A stretch of DNA of 64,000 bases from G963667915 sp965197385 (GCA_965197385.1 CBDANA010000008.1:558001-622000), one strand, 5' to 3'. Counted from the first letter of the stretch, positions 41,783 to 51,555 are shown. Notes: a model not told the origin generated them from the sequence alone. Translations and numbers: made by a program.

Positions 41783-43615
41783 CTAGGAGTGGCTGCGGAT
41801 CGCGGTGAGGAAGGTCTCGCCCAGGTCGTCTGCCTTCCGCACGCCGACGCCCTTGACGGCCAGGAACGCGTCGAGCGACGTGGGCCGCCGTCGGGCCATC
41901 TCCCGCAGTGTCGCGTCGTGGAAGATCACGTAGGGCGGCACGCCGCGCGACCGCGCGATCTCGAGCCGAACGGCACGGAGACGGTCGAAGAGCGCGCGAT
42001 CGACGTCCTGCCACGATTCGGCCTCGGCACGTGATTGCGCGCGCTTCGCTTCCTTTCGGGGTTTACGTTGCCGCGCCAGCCTCAGGTCCGGGCGCTTCGT
42101 CGCGTCTTTCAGCAACTCGAGGCCTGTTGGCGTCAGCGCGAGCACGGGGTACTCCTCTCCGGCCTGCAGCAGGAGACCCAGCCCGGTGAGCTGCTCGATG
42201 TAGCCGCGGACCTCGGTGACCGAGGCGTGTGGCAGCAGGCCGAACGTGCTCAGTTTCTCGTGCCCTCTCGCGACGACCCGTTCGGAGGCGTGTCCGCGCA
42301 GGATGCTCGCCACGTGCGTCGCGCCGAACCGCTGCCCGACCCGGGCGACGCACGACAGAATCTGGCGGGCGAGCACAACCGGTGCGGCCACCGGCTCGAG
42401 CTCGTCGAGGCAAAAGTCGCACGCCGCGCACCCGCCCTGCGTGCCGGTCGTCTCGGTCAGGTACTGGTCCCCGAAATATTCGGCGAGATGCCGATGACGA
42501 CAGCCAACGCCCGTCGCGTAGCGCTCCATCTGCCGCAGCAGGCCTTGGTTGGCATCGGAAAGCTCGCCGCTCCGCTCGAGCATCAGGCGCCACTTCATGA
42601 AGTCGGCAGCCGAGGAGATCAACATACACTCGGCCTCGAGACCGTCCCGGCCCGCTCGTCCAGACTCCTGCTGGTAGTGCTCGAGCGACCGCGGGGCTCC
42701 GGCGTGCACGACGAACCGTACGTTCGACCGGTCGATGCCCATGCCGAAGGCGACGGTGGCGATGATGACGTCGACACGTTCGCTCAGAAACGCATCCTGA
42801 TTGCGGCGGCGTTCCACGTCCGAGAGCCCCGCGTGATACGGCAGGGCCGGGGTGCCAAGCCCGGTCAGCCACCCGGCCAGCGCATCGACTTCCCGGCGCG
42901 ACGTGCAGTAGATGATTCCCGGCTCACGACGATGGCGGTCGAGCACCTCGAGCAGTTGGCGCTTCAGGGCGGATCTCGGCAGCACTCGATAGAGGAGATT
43001 CGGCCGGTCGAACGAGCCGATGAACTCGAGCGGATCGTTCAGGGCGAGCCCGGCGGCGATGTCCCGCCGGACGCGCGCGGTGGCCGTGGCCGTGTAGGCG
43101 TGAACGCTGACACCGGGTAGCAGCTGGCGCAGGCGTCCGAGCTGACGGTACTCGGGCCTGAAGTCGTGTCCCCATTGGCTGATGCAGTGGGCTTCGTCGA
43201 CGGCGACAAAGCTGACCCGGCACGACGACACGAGTGCCAAAAACCCGTCGCTGCCTTCGCCCACCAGCCGTTCGGGGGAGACATAGAGGAGGCGGTAGTG
43301 CCCCTGGCGCAGTCCCGCGACGACGGCGGCTTTCTCGTCGGCGGCCAGCGAGCTGTTGTAGAGCCCGGCCGGCACGCCGTTCCCGACGAGCGTGTCGACC
43401 TGGTCCTTCATCAGCGAGATAAGCGGTGAGACGATGAGGGCGAGATCCGGGCGCACGACGGCCGGCGCCTGGAAGCACAACGACTTGCCGCCGCCGGTCG
43501 ACAGCACGACCAGTGAATCGCGGCCCGCGAGGACCGCGTCCATCGCTTCGCGCTGCAAGGGCAGGAAGGTCGTGTATCCCCAGTAGCGCGCGATCGCGTC
43601 TTGAAGCGCCGTCAC
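41783..43615 (-). CDS. recQ: RecQ-family ATP-dependent DNA helicase
   Basis: 610 residues from the GTG at 43615 (TALQDAIARYWGY), where RecQ homology starts; the frame could extend to 43816 but that part has no match in memory. Helicase motifs: FLPLQREAMDAVL, Walker A LSTGGGKSLCFQ, DEAHCISQWGHDFR, TATATARVRRDI, FDRPNL, YHAGLSDVERRRNQDAF, VIIATVAFGMGIDRSNVRFVVH and the arginine finger QESGRAGRDG. A Cys4 zinc site (CRHRHLAEYFGD, CAACDFC), a winged-helix RQC domain and a C-terminal HRDC domain (about 535-605) follow. Housekeeping recombination or repair gene, apparently intact among mobile elements. Confidence 0.92.
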   Translation of the reverse strand: MTALQDAIARYWGYTTFLPLQREAMDAVLAGRDSLVVLSTGGGKSLCFQAPAVVRPDLALIVSPLISLMKDQVDTLVGNGVPAGLYNSSLAADEKAAVVAGLRQGHYRLLYVSPERLVGEGSDGFLALVSSCRVSFVAVDEAHCISQWGHDFRPEYRQLGRLRQLLPGVSVHAYTATATARVRRDIAAGLALNDPLEFIGSFDRPNLLYRVLPRSALKRQLLEVLDRHRREPGIIYCTSRREVDALAGWLTGLGTPALPYHAGLSDVERRRNQDAFLSERVDVIIATVAFGMGIDRSNVRFVVHAGAPRSLEHYQQESGRAGRDGLEAECMLISSAADFMKWRLMLERSGELSDANQGLLRQMERYATGVGCRHRHLAEYFGDQYLTETTGTQGGCAACDFCLDELEPVAAPVVLARQILSCVARVGQRFGATHVASILRGHASERVVARGHEKLSTFGLLPHASVTEVRGYIEQLTGLGLLLQAGEEYPVLALTPTGLELLKDATKRPDLRLARQRKPRKEAKRAQSRAEAESWQDVDRALFDRLRAVRLEIARSRGVPPYVIFHDATLREMARRRPTSLDAFLAVKGVGVRKADDLGETFLTAIRSHS

Positions 43616-43829
43616 GCGCACACGCCGGTCAAGGAACGAAGCCTCCGGGAAACCCGGTGCGGTGCAGCAGAGGTCATGGGGGGGCGCCTTCTGCGACTGA
43701 TCATGCTGACTGGCGCGATCGTGCCACAGATCTGGGTCGTGCGGCCACCTCCGCCGCCCGCCCGACGAGTACGGATCGCGCGGATCACCGGCCTCGGTGC
43801 AACGCGGGACTTTCACCGCGGGACACTAG

Positions 43830-45124
43830 CAGGCTGCTGAAGAACCCGGGTATCGGGCTGTTTTCTTAAGCATCATGCGGGTAACGACCGCCCGACGACC
43901 GTGCGCACGGGTGTGCGCTGACCCCGATGAGGGGGCCGGCGACACGCGCGGCCGGCGAGCAGGGACACGTCGCCTCCAGATTCCGCAGGCGGACCAAGTT
44001 ATAGGCCGTGGCGGCGAAAGTGAGCTGCCACTCGACGAGTGGGACGCCGCGAGGCCGGAGCTTGCGCAAACCACCGACGGTCTGCCTCCACCCAAAGACC
44101 TGTTCCACGAGTTTTCGTTTCCGCTGACTCACGTGAGAACCCGCATGCCGGGTGGGCCGACCATCAATCGCCCGCCAGCGGACCTTCTGCGCCACGTGGG
44201 GCGTGACGTCCCGGACGCGGACATCGGCGACGAAGCTCGCCACATCGTAGCCCTTGTCTGCTCCGACCGTGCTGCCCGGCGGCGCGCTGGCCTCCAGCAA
44301 CAGTGCCGCCGCCTCGCGTTCGGCGGTCCCCGTCGCGTGGGTCGCACAGACGTTGGCGACGAGCCCCTGCCGATTATCCAACAGCACGTGGCCCAGAGAC
44401 GCCAGCTTCGCCTCCTTCCCTTGGCCCTTCCGATGCAGCATCGCCGCCGGATCAGTCGTCGACTGGTGCGTGTCGTTGCGCCGCCGCTCGCCGTGGAAGT
44501 CGACCGTGGGATTCCCGGGGTCATCGGGGGGCGCGCGCGGCGCGGCGTCCCGGCATCGGAAGCTCTTCAGGCTGGCCCAGGCTTCCAACTGCGTCCCGTC
44601 CACCGTGAAATGCTCGTCCGAGAGCAGACCGGCCGCCCGGGCGTGGGCCTGGACCGCATCAACGAAGGCGGCCGCGCCATCCCCCGCCAGCAGCCGGTCA
44701 CGATTCTTGGTAAACGTCGTGGGATGCCAGACCGGGTCGTCCATATGCAAGCCGACGAACCAGCGGAACAGCAGGTTGTCGTTGAGCTCTTCCAGCAGCA
44801 GCCGTTCGCTCCGGATCGTGTACAGCACCTGCAGCAACAGGGCCCGCAACAATGGCTCAGGCGGGATCGACGGACGTCCCGTCTTGGCGTACAGGCCGGC
44901 GAACCTGCGCGACATCGTCTTCAGCGCGTGATCCGTCAGCGCGCGGACCGCGCGGAGCGGAGGATCGGCCGGCACGCGCTGTTCCGGCGACCGGTAACTG
45001 AACATGTGATGGGTCTGCTCATCGTGTCCGCGCATGAGGTGGCTCCCTTCAGCAATATTGGGAGCATGGGAGTACGCCGGGATCGATCTGTCGATCCCAT
45101 TCCACGGACTTTTTCAGCAGCCTG
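43830..45124. mobile_element. IS5-family element (complete)
   Basis: Inverted ends CAGGCTGCTGAA / TTCAGCAGCCTG; CTAG on both sides (43826-43829 and 45125-45128) fits a 4-bp target duplication. The degenerate copy at 29945-30588 is the same element. Confidence 0.85.
43866..45035 (-). CDS. IS5-family transposase
   Basis: 389 residues. An N-terminal DUF772-type region (MFSYRSPEQRVPADPPLRAVRALTD, GRPSIPPEPLLRALLLQVLYTIRSER), DEHFTVDGTQLEAWASLKSFR (first Asp), GADKGYD-like VGADKGYDVASF (second Asp) and a C-terminal RKLVEQVFGWRQTVGGLRKLR (Glu). Complete frame. The last residues run to the left end of the element. Confidence 0.9.
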   Translation of the reverse strand: MRGHDEQTHHMFSYRSPEQRVPADPPLRAVRALTDHALKTMSRRFAGLYAKTGRPSIPPEPLLRALLLQVLYTIRSERLLLEELNDNLLFRWFVGLHMDDPVWHPTTFTKNRDRLLAGDGAAAFVDAVQAHARAAGLLSDEHFTVDGTQLEAWASLKSFRCRDAAPRAPPDDPGNPTVDFHGERRRNDTHQSTTDPAAMLHRKGQGKEAKLASLGHVLLDNRQGLVANVCATHATGTAEREAAALLLEASAPPGSTVGADKGYDVASFVADVRVRDVTPHVAQKVRWRAIDGRPTRHAGSHVSQRKRKLVEQVFGWRQTVGGLRKLRPRGVPLVEWQLTFAATAYNLVRLRNLEATCPCSPAARVAGPLIGVSAHPCARSSGGRYPHDA

Positions 45125-45129
45125 CTAGG

Positions 45130-46797
45130 CCCGGATTTCCGATTTGGCTGTGGTACCGTATCGGCAGACCAGTCGCCGCGCCTTGATTTCCGGGGCTCCG
45201 ACGCAAGGAACCCCGCCACGGAGGGTGACACCCTGTGGGTGAATGACAGCACGAGGCGTTTCAGTTCACGTTCAATGGCTTTCTGAATTTCTGAAGGTCG
45301 CATTCCAGGGGTCGCGCATCACCTCCGACGCCGGTCTCCTTCTGGTGCGCGAGTTGGATGAACGCCTGGGGCTGGCGACACTCATCGCCGAGCACCTGAG
45401 CGACTCCCGACAGGGCTTGCACACCCAGTTCAGCCTGGCGGATCTCCTGCGACAGTCGGTCTACAGTCGGCTCGCGGGCTACGAAGACCTGAACGATGCG
45501 GTGCGCGTGTCGGCGGACCCGACGTTTCGTCTCATCGGGGCGCCAACGCTCTGGGACCGCGGTGGCGCGCTGACCTCGCCGCTGCATTGGTTCGAGACTG
45601 AGCTGCTGACCCGAGAGGAGAAGCTCGTCGGGCTGATGGCCGTGAACCGGGAGGTGCTCGCACAGGCTGAGATGCCAACGCGCGCCGGCCGGATTGTGCT
45701 CGACATGGATTCGAGTGAGAGCCCGGTGCATGGGGCGCAGGAAGGGAGCGCGTACAACGGGCACTTTGAATCAGTCTGTTACCACCCGCTGTTTCTGTTC
45801 AACGAGCACGGCGACTGCGTGGCCGCCCCGCTGCGGCCCGGCAACGTGCATAGCGCCGACGATTGGGACGACCTGCTCGTGCCGGAAATTGACCGGCAGC
45901 AGGCGGAGGGTACGCGCGTGGCGTTCCGCGCGGACGCGGCGTTTGCCAAGCCGGAGATCTACGACGCGCTCGAGACGCGCGACGTGGACTATGTCATCCG
46001 CATGCCGGCGAACAAGAGCGTGGAGCTGGAAATCGAAGCCCTCCTCTTTCGTCCGCCGGGACGGCCGAGCCGCAAGCCCTTGGTGCGCTACAAGAGTTTC
46101 CGCTATCAGGCGAAGAGCTGGACCACGCCCAGACGGATTGTCGCCAAGGTGGAGCACCACCGAGGGGAGCTGTTCCCGCGCGTCGGCTTCATCGTGACCA
46201 AGATGGCCCTCCCGAGCCGCTCGGTCGTACGGTTCTACAACAAGCGCGGCACGGCGGAGCAATGGATCAAGGAAGGCAAGCAGGCCACCCACTGGACGCG
46301 GCTGTCGTGCCCTCGGTTCCGGGCGAACGAAGTGCGCCTGCAACTGAGTGTCCTGGCCTACAACCTGGGCAACCTCTGGCGCAGATGGGTCCTGCCGCCG
46401 CGGGTCACGCGCTGGTCGCTCACGAGTCTCCAGCAGCGGCTGGTGAAAACCGGAGGCCGGCTTGGTGAAGCATGCCAGGGACTACTGGCTCCTGCTGGCA
46501 GAAGGGCATCTGACCCGTCGGCTGTTCGGCGACATGCTGCGGAGGATCTGGGCGCTGCCCGTGCCGGGAGGATAGCGGGCGACCGCTTCCCGAGGAACTC
46601 CGGCGAAGAAACGGCGCACGTGTGGACCAGTGTCTGAGAAATGCCGTGAAAACAGCGGCTCCAGTCGGTCGCACGTCAGCGCGGGCTGAGTGACAGTCTC
46701 TGGAGCTGGACGATTGTGCGACGAACAGAAATTCGTGCGCGCGGCGGCGGTCGGGTGTATAACGGTGCCCTCCGGGACAGGTAAAATGAAAATCCCG
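45130..46797. mobile_element. IS1380-family element, copy a (decayed)
   Basis: Ends CCCGGATTTCCGATTTGG at 45130 and, inward from 46797, CGGGATTTTCATTTTACC. It begins 5 bp after the IS5 and its right end cuts a virginiamycin-B-lyase-like gene. Confidence 0.8.
45235..46575 (+). pseudogene. IS1380-family transposase, copy a, with stop and frameshifts
   Basis: Compared with copy b, the natural start GTGGGTGAA is followed by TGA instead of TTA, a short insertion near 45285 adds a second stop, and an extra T near 46463 shifts the C-terminus (GGRLGEACQG instead of GGRLVKHARYY). The middle 400 residues remain intact, with VLDMDSSESPVHG, FRADAAFAKPEIY and RFYNKRGTAEQWIKEGK. Probably inactive. Confidence 0.88.
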
Positions 46798-46799
46798 AC

Positions 46800-46988
46800 T
46801 GGTACAGCGAATCGTCGGTGCGACCGAACACGCTCGTGCGCTTCGAAGCCGAGCGCGAGAGCTTCCAGACCTGGGTGATCCCGTCGGGCGGAGGCGTGAT
46901 TCGCAACATGATGGCCACGGCGGACGGGAACCTCGTGCTGGCCTGCAGTGCCGTGAACCGCGTGGTGTTGGTCGAAGTCGGCAACTGA
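46800..46988 (+). pseudogene. virginiamycin-B-lyase-like / streptogramin lyase C-terminal fragment
   Basis: The last about 62 residues of a beta-propeller protein: WYSESSVRPNTLVRFEAERESFQTWVIPSGGGVIRNMMA, then VNRVVLVEV. The five-prime part was removed at the IS1380 right end. Such Vgb-like propellers are common in Acidobacteriota and are not necessarily resistance genes. Confidence 0.7.
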
Positions 46989-47041
46989 GTCGGCCAAAAT
47001 GGTCGTGACTCGCGCCCCTGGATGGGCGCACGGAGGTCAAC

Positions 47042-47647
47042 ATGAAGCGAACTGTACTGTTGGTGATCGGCATCGTGGCGGTTTCGATCGTCTCTTTCGC
47101 AGAGCAACGCCGCCGCGGTGAAGCTCTGCCCATACCGCCGCTTGAGGCGGGGGCGTCGCAGGCCGACGTCGACAAGGCCCTGATTGCGGCGCCGGGCAGT
47201 CTGAAGGACCAGGCCACCGTGATCAAGTGGAAACCGGACTTCACCTACGAGGTCCTGAGGAAGGGCACCAACCACCTGGTCTGCTACGACCGGTCCGGCT
47301 TTCCCCTGCACCCGCCGTTCGCGGTTCAGTGCACTAGCCTGGCGAACCTGGATCGCGTCGCTCAGAACCTGGAGGCCGAGTCGACGGGGGACAGGGAGGA
47401 GTCGGAGGCGATCTTGAGGGCGGCGGAAGAGGCCGGGACTCGCGTGGCGCCAGAGTACGGGTCCATGTGGTACAACGAAAATGGCGCGGATGCGCGCTCC
47501 GCTGACCCGCATCACCTCATGATCGCGGTGCCGGGCGCCACGACGGAATCGACGGGCCTGCCCGAAGGTCGCAGAAACAGTAACGGCGGCGCCTTTATCA
47601 TGGGGGCGGGGACATTGACCGCACACATCATGATCCCGAATCGATAA
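47042..47647 (+). CDS. secreted hypothetical protein
   Basis: 201 residues with a clear signal peptide (MKRTVLLVIGIVAVSIVSFAEQ) and AGGTCAAC-type ribosome binding site. The mature part has ASQADVDKALIAAPGSLKDQATVIKWKPDF, CYDRSGFP, EYGSMWYNENG and a glycine-rich end; two Cys could form a disulfide. The sequence resembles small exported proteins of unknown function frequent in soil Acidobacteriota. Not linked to the gene on the other strand downstream. Confidence 0.75.
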   Translation: MKRTVLLVIGIVAVSIVSFAEQRRRGEALPIPPLEAGASQADVDKALIAAPGSLKDQATVIKWKPDFTYEVLRKGTNHLVCYDRSGFPLHPPFAVQCTSLANLDRVAQNLEAESTGDREESEAILRAAEEAGTRVAPEYGSMWYNENGADARSADPHHLMIAVPGATTESTGLPEGRRNSNGGAFIMGAGTLTAHIMIPNR

Positions 47648-47716
47648 GCACGGTCGCGTTGCTCTGCTCCCCGAAAAGGGCGACGCATCTCACGACTGTC
47701 TAGCACGAATTTAACG

Positions 47717-47748
47717 CGACGGCGGCCCATGCGCTTGGGCCGCCGTCG
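47717..47748. terminator. bidirectional hairpin terminator
   Basis: CGACGGCGGCCCA / TGGGCCGCCGTCG, a perfect 13-bp stem with a 6-nt loop between convergent genes at 47647 and 48025. The remaining bases to 48024 carry no recognised gene. Confidence 0.65.
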
Positions 47749-48024
47749 GCTGAACCTTACCCGCACTGTCCTGTCAGATCCGTTGCACTCACTCATCTGC
47801 CTCAGTGCCCGGGTGCCGACGGGACGGAACTGATCGAGGAACGCCGAGGGATGAAGGCCGGAAATTTGTACGGCGCGGCGCTCTTGTGCGGACGCCTTCT
47901 GACCGTTCTGGTCCTCGGGCACTCGCGATCCACCTACCGGACTTGGCTGCCCCGCGTCTTCTCAGGACTCAAGACACGGCGTTGCAACTCGGGGCGCCGC
48001 CTGGTGTCGGCGGACCGGGGCCGG

Positions 48025-48945
48025 CTACCCGAGCAATGGCTCGATGAGGGCGACCAGTTCCTCCTGGCTCAAGTTGCCGGGGTTGTACCGCTGCACGATG
48101 CCCTCACGATTGACGAGGACGAGCGTCGGCGTCGTACTGACGCCGAAGTTGACGAAATTGTCGGCACTGATCGGTACCCCCATCCACGACGGGATCGGAT
48201 ACTGCGCCGCGTAGTCGCCGTTGAGATACGCCAGCTCCTCTTCGGGCGTCGCCGCCTGCCCGCGGGAGACGAAACCGTAGAGTTGGGTTGGACCGACGAT
48301 CACCAGACCGCGGTCGTGGTACTCCTCGTACAGTGCCTTCAGCACCGGCTCCTGCCGCTTGCAGTCCGAGCACCAATGGGCCCAGAAGTAGAACAGCACG
48401 ACTTTGCCTCGCAGGTCATCCGGCGTGGGTGGCGGAGCACCGAGGTAGTCATCAACCTCGAGAACAGGAAACAGTTTTCCCTGCAAGCTGAGCAAGAGGA
48501 AGTTCTTTTGAATGCGAGTTTCGATCGACGTGCCCGCATGCTTTCGCCGCTCGGTACTCAGAAAGGTGACAGCCCTGGCCCGGTCTCCCCGGGCGTCGTA
48601 CACACGACTGAGCACCTCGATCCCGGCCCCAAGGGCGGTGGGCAGGTAGCGTTCCGCGTCGAGCGGCCGGTCCTTCATCAAGGCGAGGCTGCCCTCGTAC
48701 GCTTCGCGCGCATACCGCTCCGCGAGGTCCCACCGCTCCGCGAAGCTTGCCCCGCGCGCCAGCCAAGAGACCGCGGCGAGCCATTCTGCAGTCGGTTGCT
48801 CGCTATCGATCCGTCTCGCCTCGAGGATGTCTCTGGCCCTATCGACTTCTTCCGCCCAGGCCAGATCGCTCATTTCCGAAACGAGGCTGCGCGACTGGCC
48901 GAACAGGGCCAGCTGCGAGACCAGGCAGATCAGCAGGAACGGCAT
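48025..48945 (-). CDS. TlpA/ResA-like thioredoxin-fold protein with helical N-terminal domain
   Basis: 306 residues from the Met at 48945 (MPFLLICLVSQLALFGQS), which starts a signal peptide; the frame begins earlier at 49005. Residues about 25-140 form a TPR-like helical region (AERWDLAERYAREAYEGSL). The C-terminal thioredoxin domain has VVLFYFWAHWCSDCK with a CxxC-like CSDC and the cis-Pro in STTPTLVLVNREG. It should act outside the cytoplasm in disulfide reduction. No operon partner in view. Confidence 0.82.
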   Translation of the reverse strand: MPFLLICLVSQLALFGQSRSLVSEMSDLAWAEEVDRARDILEARRIDSEQPTAEWLAAVSWLARGASFAERWDLAERYAREAYEGSLALMKDRPLDAERYLPTALGAGIEVLSRVYDARGDRARAVTFLSTERRKHAGTSIETRIQKNFLLLSLQGKLFPVLEVDDYLGAPPPTPDDLRGKVVLFYFWAHWCSDCKRQEPVLKALYEEYHDRGLVIVGPTQLYGFVSRGQAATPEEELAYLNGDYAAQYPIPSWMGVPISADNFVNFGVSTTPTLVLVNREGIVQRYNPGNLSQEELVALIEPLLG

Positions 48946-49048
48946 GCGCAAAACCTTGAACTGTCTCACGGGCGCCCTCCAACAATTTGTCGTACGAACG
49001 AACAACTCGAGAGAAACTGCGCAAACGGGCCGACCCGGGAATCGCCCT

Positions 49049-49351
49049 ATGACCGGAGCAGGCTCGATTATACGGGAATTTCTATATAAGACGAAGTGCC
49101 GCGTTGCGAACTGGCCGGCCTACAATCAGGCTCTCGTTCGACGCGGCGATGTGACGGTGTGGTTGACATCGGAGGCGATCGCTGCCTGGACGCCCGGCCG
49201 GAGCGGCCGGCGGGGTGGGCAGTGGCGCTACTCGGATCTCGCCATCGAGACCGCCCTGACCCTGCGGCTCCTCTCCCATCTCCCGCTGCGCCAGGCCGAA
49301 GGGTTCCTGCACGCTCTGTTCGGGATGATGCGCCTCGGCCTCTCCGTCCCC
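49049..49351 (+). pseudogene. IS5-family transposase N-terminal fragment
   Basis: YKTKCRVANWPAYNQALVRRGDVTVWLTSEAIAAW and RYSDLAIETALTLRLLSHLPLRQAEGFL are the classic start of an IS5-type transposase (different from the IS5 at 43.8 kb). It ends at the right end of rve-type IS copy C; the remainder is absent on the far side. Confidence 0.85.
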
Positions 49352-50586
49352 GTACGGTCCAAAAACTAGATCGTGGGGTTGACGGCCGGTCATGTATCAC
49401 GCTGCTGACCGAGAGTCGTAGTGCAACATCCCACCGAGCCGCTGGCGGCACTGGACGCGACCACGGGGTGGCGGGGCCGTCGCCAGCGGCAGGATCAGGC
49501 GATGGTCGAGCCCCTGGTGATTCCGTTCGTGGTGGTCGTGCGCGACGCACTCGCGGACGGCGCGACGTAGCGAGCCCTCGCCGATCAGGACCAGGCGCTC
49601 GAGGCAGGAGTCCTGGATGGTGCGCACGAAGCGCTCCGTGTAGGCGTTCAGGTTCGGCGCGCGGGCGGAGCGTCGGCTGGGGGTGACATCGGCCGGGGGG
49701 AGCGTGTCGCGCACGGCCGGCCGGAAGAGCGGGTCGCGGTCATGGATGAGGAACCGGATGTGTCGCAGGCATCCGTCCTCGGCATCGGTGGCGTGCCGCA
49801 TGAGCTGGGTGACCCACGGCCCGTCGGGCTCGGCGCTGATGCCCGCGATCTGCACGCGGCGGCTGGCCAGGTGAATCAGGCCCAGCCCGGTGACGCGGGT
49901 CAGGCCGCGTGGCGTCCAGCCCTCGACCGTGAAGCAGTCGGCGGCGGCGAGCACGTCCCCGTGGGCCGCGAGCAACTCCCGCCAGGTCGTGCGCGTCTTG
50001 CGTTCGGGGGCGGGTGCTAGGCCGCGCTCCTTGCGCACGTTGGCGATGGGGCCCCGCGCGACCTGATGCCCGAGGTTGCCGAGGGCACCCCGAATACGGG
50101 TGTCGCCCCACTCGCGGTGCTCGGTGGCCATCCGGACGATGAGCCGGCGGATCGTGTCCAGGCCCCGTGGGCGGCCCGGTCCGCGACGGCCGCGGCCGGC
50201 GTATCTCCTCGCGATCAGCTGTCGATGCCAGCGGAGGAGGGTATCGGGCGTGACCAGGGTGTGCCGGTCACGGTGTCCCCGTCGCCCGAGGCGCTTGGCC
50301 TGTGCGGCCCGGCGCCGGCGCTGGGCGTCGGTGAACCGGAGACGGCCAGGACCGAGCTGCTCTCGGCGGACGCGATTCTCTTCCTGGAGAGAGTCCATGA
50401 CGTCACGCGGCTGCTGGTTGATCCAGCCCGTGACGGCCACGACGAGGAACTGCAACACTTGGGGACAAGGCGACATACGGGGCGAGCCTAGCAGCGGCTC
50501 TCGGCGGTCACGAACGTCGCGACCCGGCGAGCGTCCAGCGTAGAATCAGCCCGTCGGACGGCGTCGATCGGGTTCTTGGACAGTAC
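49352..50586. mobile_element. rve-type IS, copy C (complete, inverted)
   Basis: Same ends as copies A and B in the opposite orientation (GTACGGTCC at 49352, and GTACTGTCC inward from 50586). Genes on its two sides do not match each other, so it probably took part in recombination. Confidence 0.85.
49397..50476 (-). CDS. rve integrase-core transposase, copy C
   Basis: 359 residues, complete, nearly identical to copy B (same AAADCFTVEGW, IHDRDPLFRPA and NAYTERFVR). Together with copy B it offers long homology for inversion of the 20 kb between them. Confidence 0.88.
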   Translation of the reverse strand: MSPCPQVLQFLVVAVTGWINQQPRDVMDSLQEENRVRREQLGPGRLRFTDAQRRRRAAQAKRLGRRGHRDRHTLVTPDTLLRWHRQLIARRYAGRGRRGPGRPRGLDTIRRLIVRMATEHREWGDTRIRGALGNLGHQVARGPIANVRKERGLAPAPERKTRTTWRELLAAHGDVLAAADCFTVEGWTPRGLTRVTGLGLIHLASRRVQIAGISAEPDGPWVTQLMRHATDAEDGCLRHIRFLIHDRDPLFRPAVRDTLPPADVTPSRRSARAPNLNAYTERFVRTIQDSCLERLVLIGEGSLRRAVRECVAHDHHERNHQGLDHRLILPLATAPPPRGRVQCRQRLGGMLHYDSRSAA

Positions 50587-50701
50587 GCGGTCGGGAGTTC
50601 CTACAACCTGATCGCCAGTCCGACGCTCATCGTGCTGACAGCGGGCAAAACCTTTCCCCAGGCATCTTGGGGGCGGGGATAGGGTTTTTAGGCTCCCGCC
50701 C
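50587..50701. other. short gap, possible gene fragment
   Basis: The plus frame right after the IS reads VGSSYNLIASPTLIVLTAGKT and might be the tail of an interrupted gene; not identified. Confidence 0.3.
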
Positions 50702-51157
50702 TCACGAATCGAGAGCGCGCCTGATGCGGCGGACGCAAACGTCACCGGAATCTGCCAATTGGTGCTCCCACAGCCGGATCACGGTCCAGCCGCAATCCCT
50801 CAACAGTCTATTCACGAGGCTGTCACGACGCCTGTTTGACGCAAGCTTCTCTCTCCAAAAGCCGGTGTTGCTCGAAGGCAGCTTGCAGTGCCGGGCACAG
50901 CCGTGCCAAAAACAGCCATCGACAAATACCACGATTCGGGGAGCAGGGAAGAGAAAATCTGGACGAGTAGAGAGCTTGCGCAGCGACTGGGACGACCTGC
51001 GTGGTGCAAGGAGGACAAGCCTGCGATGTCGTCGCCAGCCGGTAATGTGGTTCCTGCGAAGCAGCGTCGCCAGCGCCAACTCTGTGGTGTGATTGCCCTT
51101 GCCGCGGATTCGGGACATTACCTCGCTGCGTTTCTGCTTCGAGAAGACGTCAGCCAT
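50702..51157 (-). CDS. vsr: very short patch repair (Vsr) endonuclease
   Basis: 151 residues from the ATG at 51157. DVFSKQKRSEVMSRIRGKGN, TELALATLLRRNHITGWRRH, RPDFLFPAPRIVVFVDGCFWHGC and FWREKLASNRRRDSLVNRLLRDCGWTVIRLWEHQL are diagnostic, with the PD-(D/E)xK-like Asp in RPDF. Compared with the usual sequence a run of about 13 extra residues (LVLLAPRRSSQSL) lies between GWRRH and RPDF. Vsr repairs T:G mismatches caused by deamination of 5-methylcytosine, so a cytosine methylase is expected nearby, but is not seen in this window. Confidence 0.9.
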   Translation of the reverse strand: MADVFSKQKRSEVMSRIRGKGNHTTELALATLLRRNHITGWRRHRRLVLLAPRRSSQSLRKLSTRPDFLFPAPRIVVFVDGCFWHGCARHCKLPSSNTGFWREKLASNRRRDSLVNRLLRDCGWTVIRLWEHQLADSGDVCVRRIRRALDS

Positions 51158-51294
51158 GACTGCGTTCGACAATTGCAGTTGCACGACCGAGAGTGCGCGA
51201 CGAGATAGCCACGTACCAAGCGTTTATGCGCTTGTCCCAAGAGTGCACATCCACGAACGTACTCCAGTCAAACTGATGGATCGACTTCAGGGTC
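51150..51294 (-). pseudogene. C-terminal fragment of the gene upstream of vsr
   Basis: The frame FDWSTFVDVHSWDKRINAWY, then VAISSRTLGRATAIVERSHG ends at a TGA inside the vsr start region (ATGGCTGA), so the two genes were translationally coupled. Its 5' part was removed by the IS481 fragment at 51295. Family not recognised; a restriction or methylation gene would fit the place. Confidence 0.5.
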
Positions 51295-51529
51295 TGTAGG
51301 AAATTCCGACCTCGCTGGACACATTGTGTACCCGTAGGTGTCCAGAATCTGGAGGTCGGTCATGAACAAAGCTCAGCGGGACATTCGGCGCAAGAAACGG
51401 GTCTTGGAGCACGCGGCGCGGATCGGCAACGTGCGAAAGACCTGCCGCTACTTCGGCGTCGCAAGGTCAGGGTTCTACGTCTGGAAGAAGGCGTATGAGA
51501 CCCATGGGGATGAGGGCCTGGTCAACTGA
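51295..51529 (+). pseudogene. IS481 5' fragment
   Basis: Begins with the IS481 terminus TGTAGGAAATTCCGACCTCG and the start MNKAQRDIRRKKRVLEHAARIGNVRKT; the protein stops after DEGLVN, where other IS sequence joins. About 190 coding bases match the element at 37415-38416. Confidence 0.85.
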
Positions 51530-51555
51530 CCCGCCCCCCAGGGTTGAGCCAGTTC

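Noticed and set aside
46800..46988. A functional streptogramin resistance gene
   Set aside because: Only the last blade of the propeller remains and Vgb-like proteins of this phylum are mostly of unknown function.
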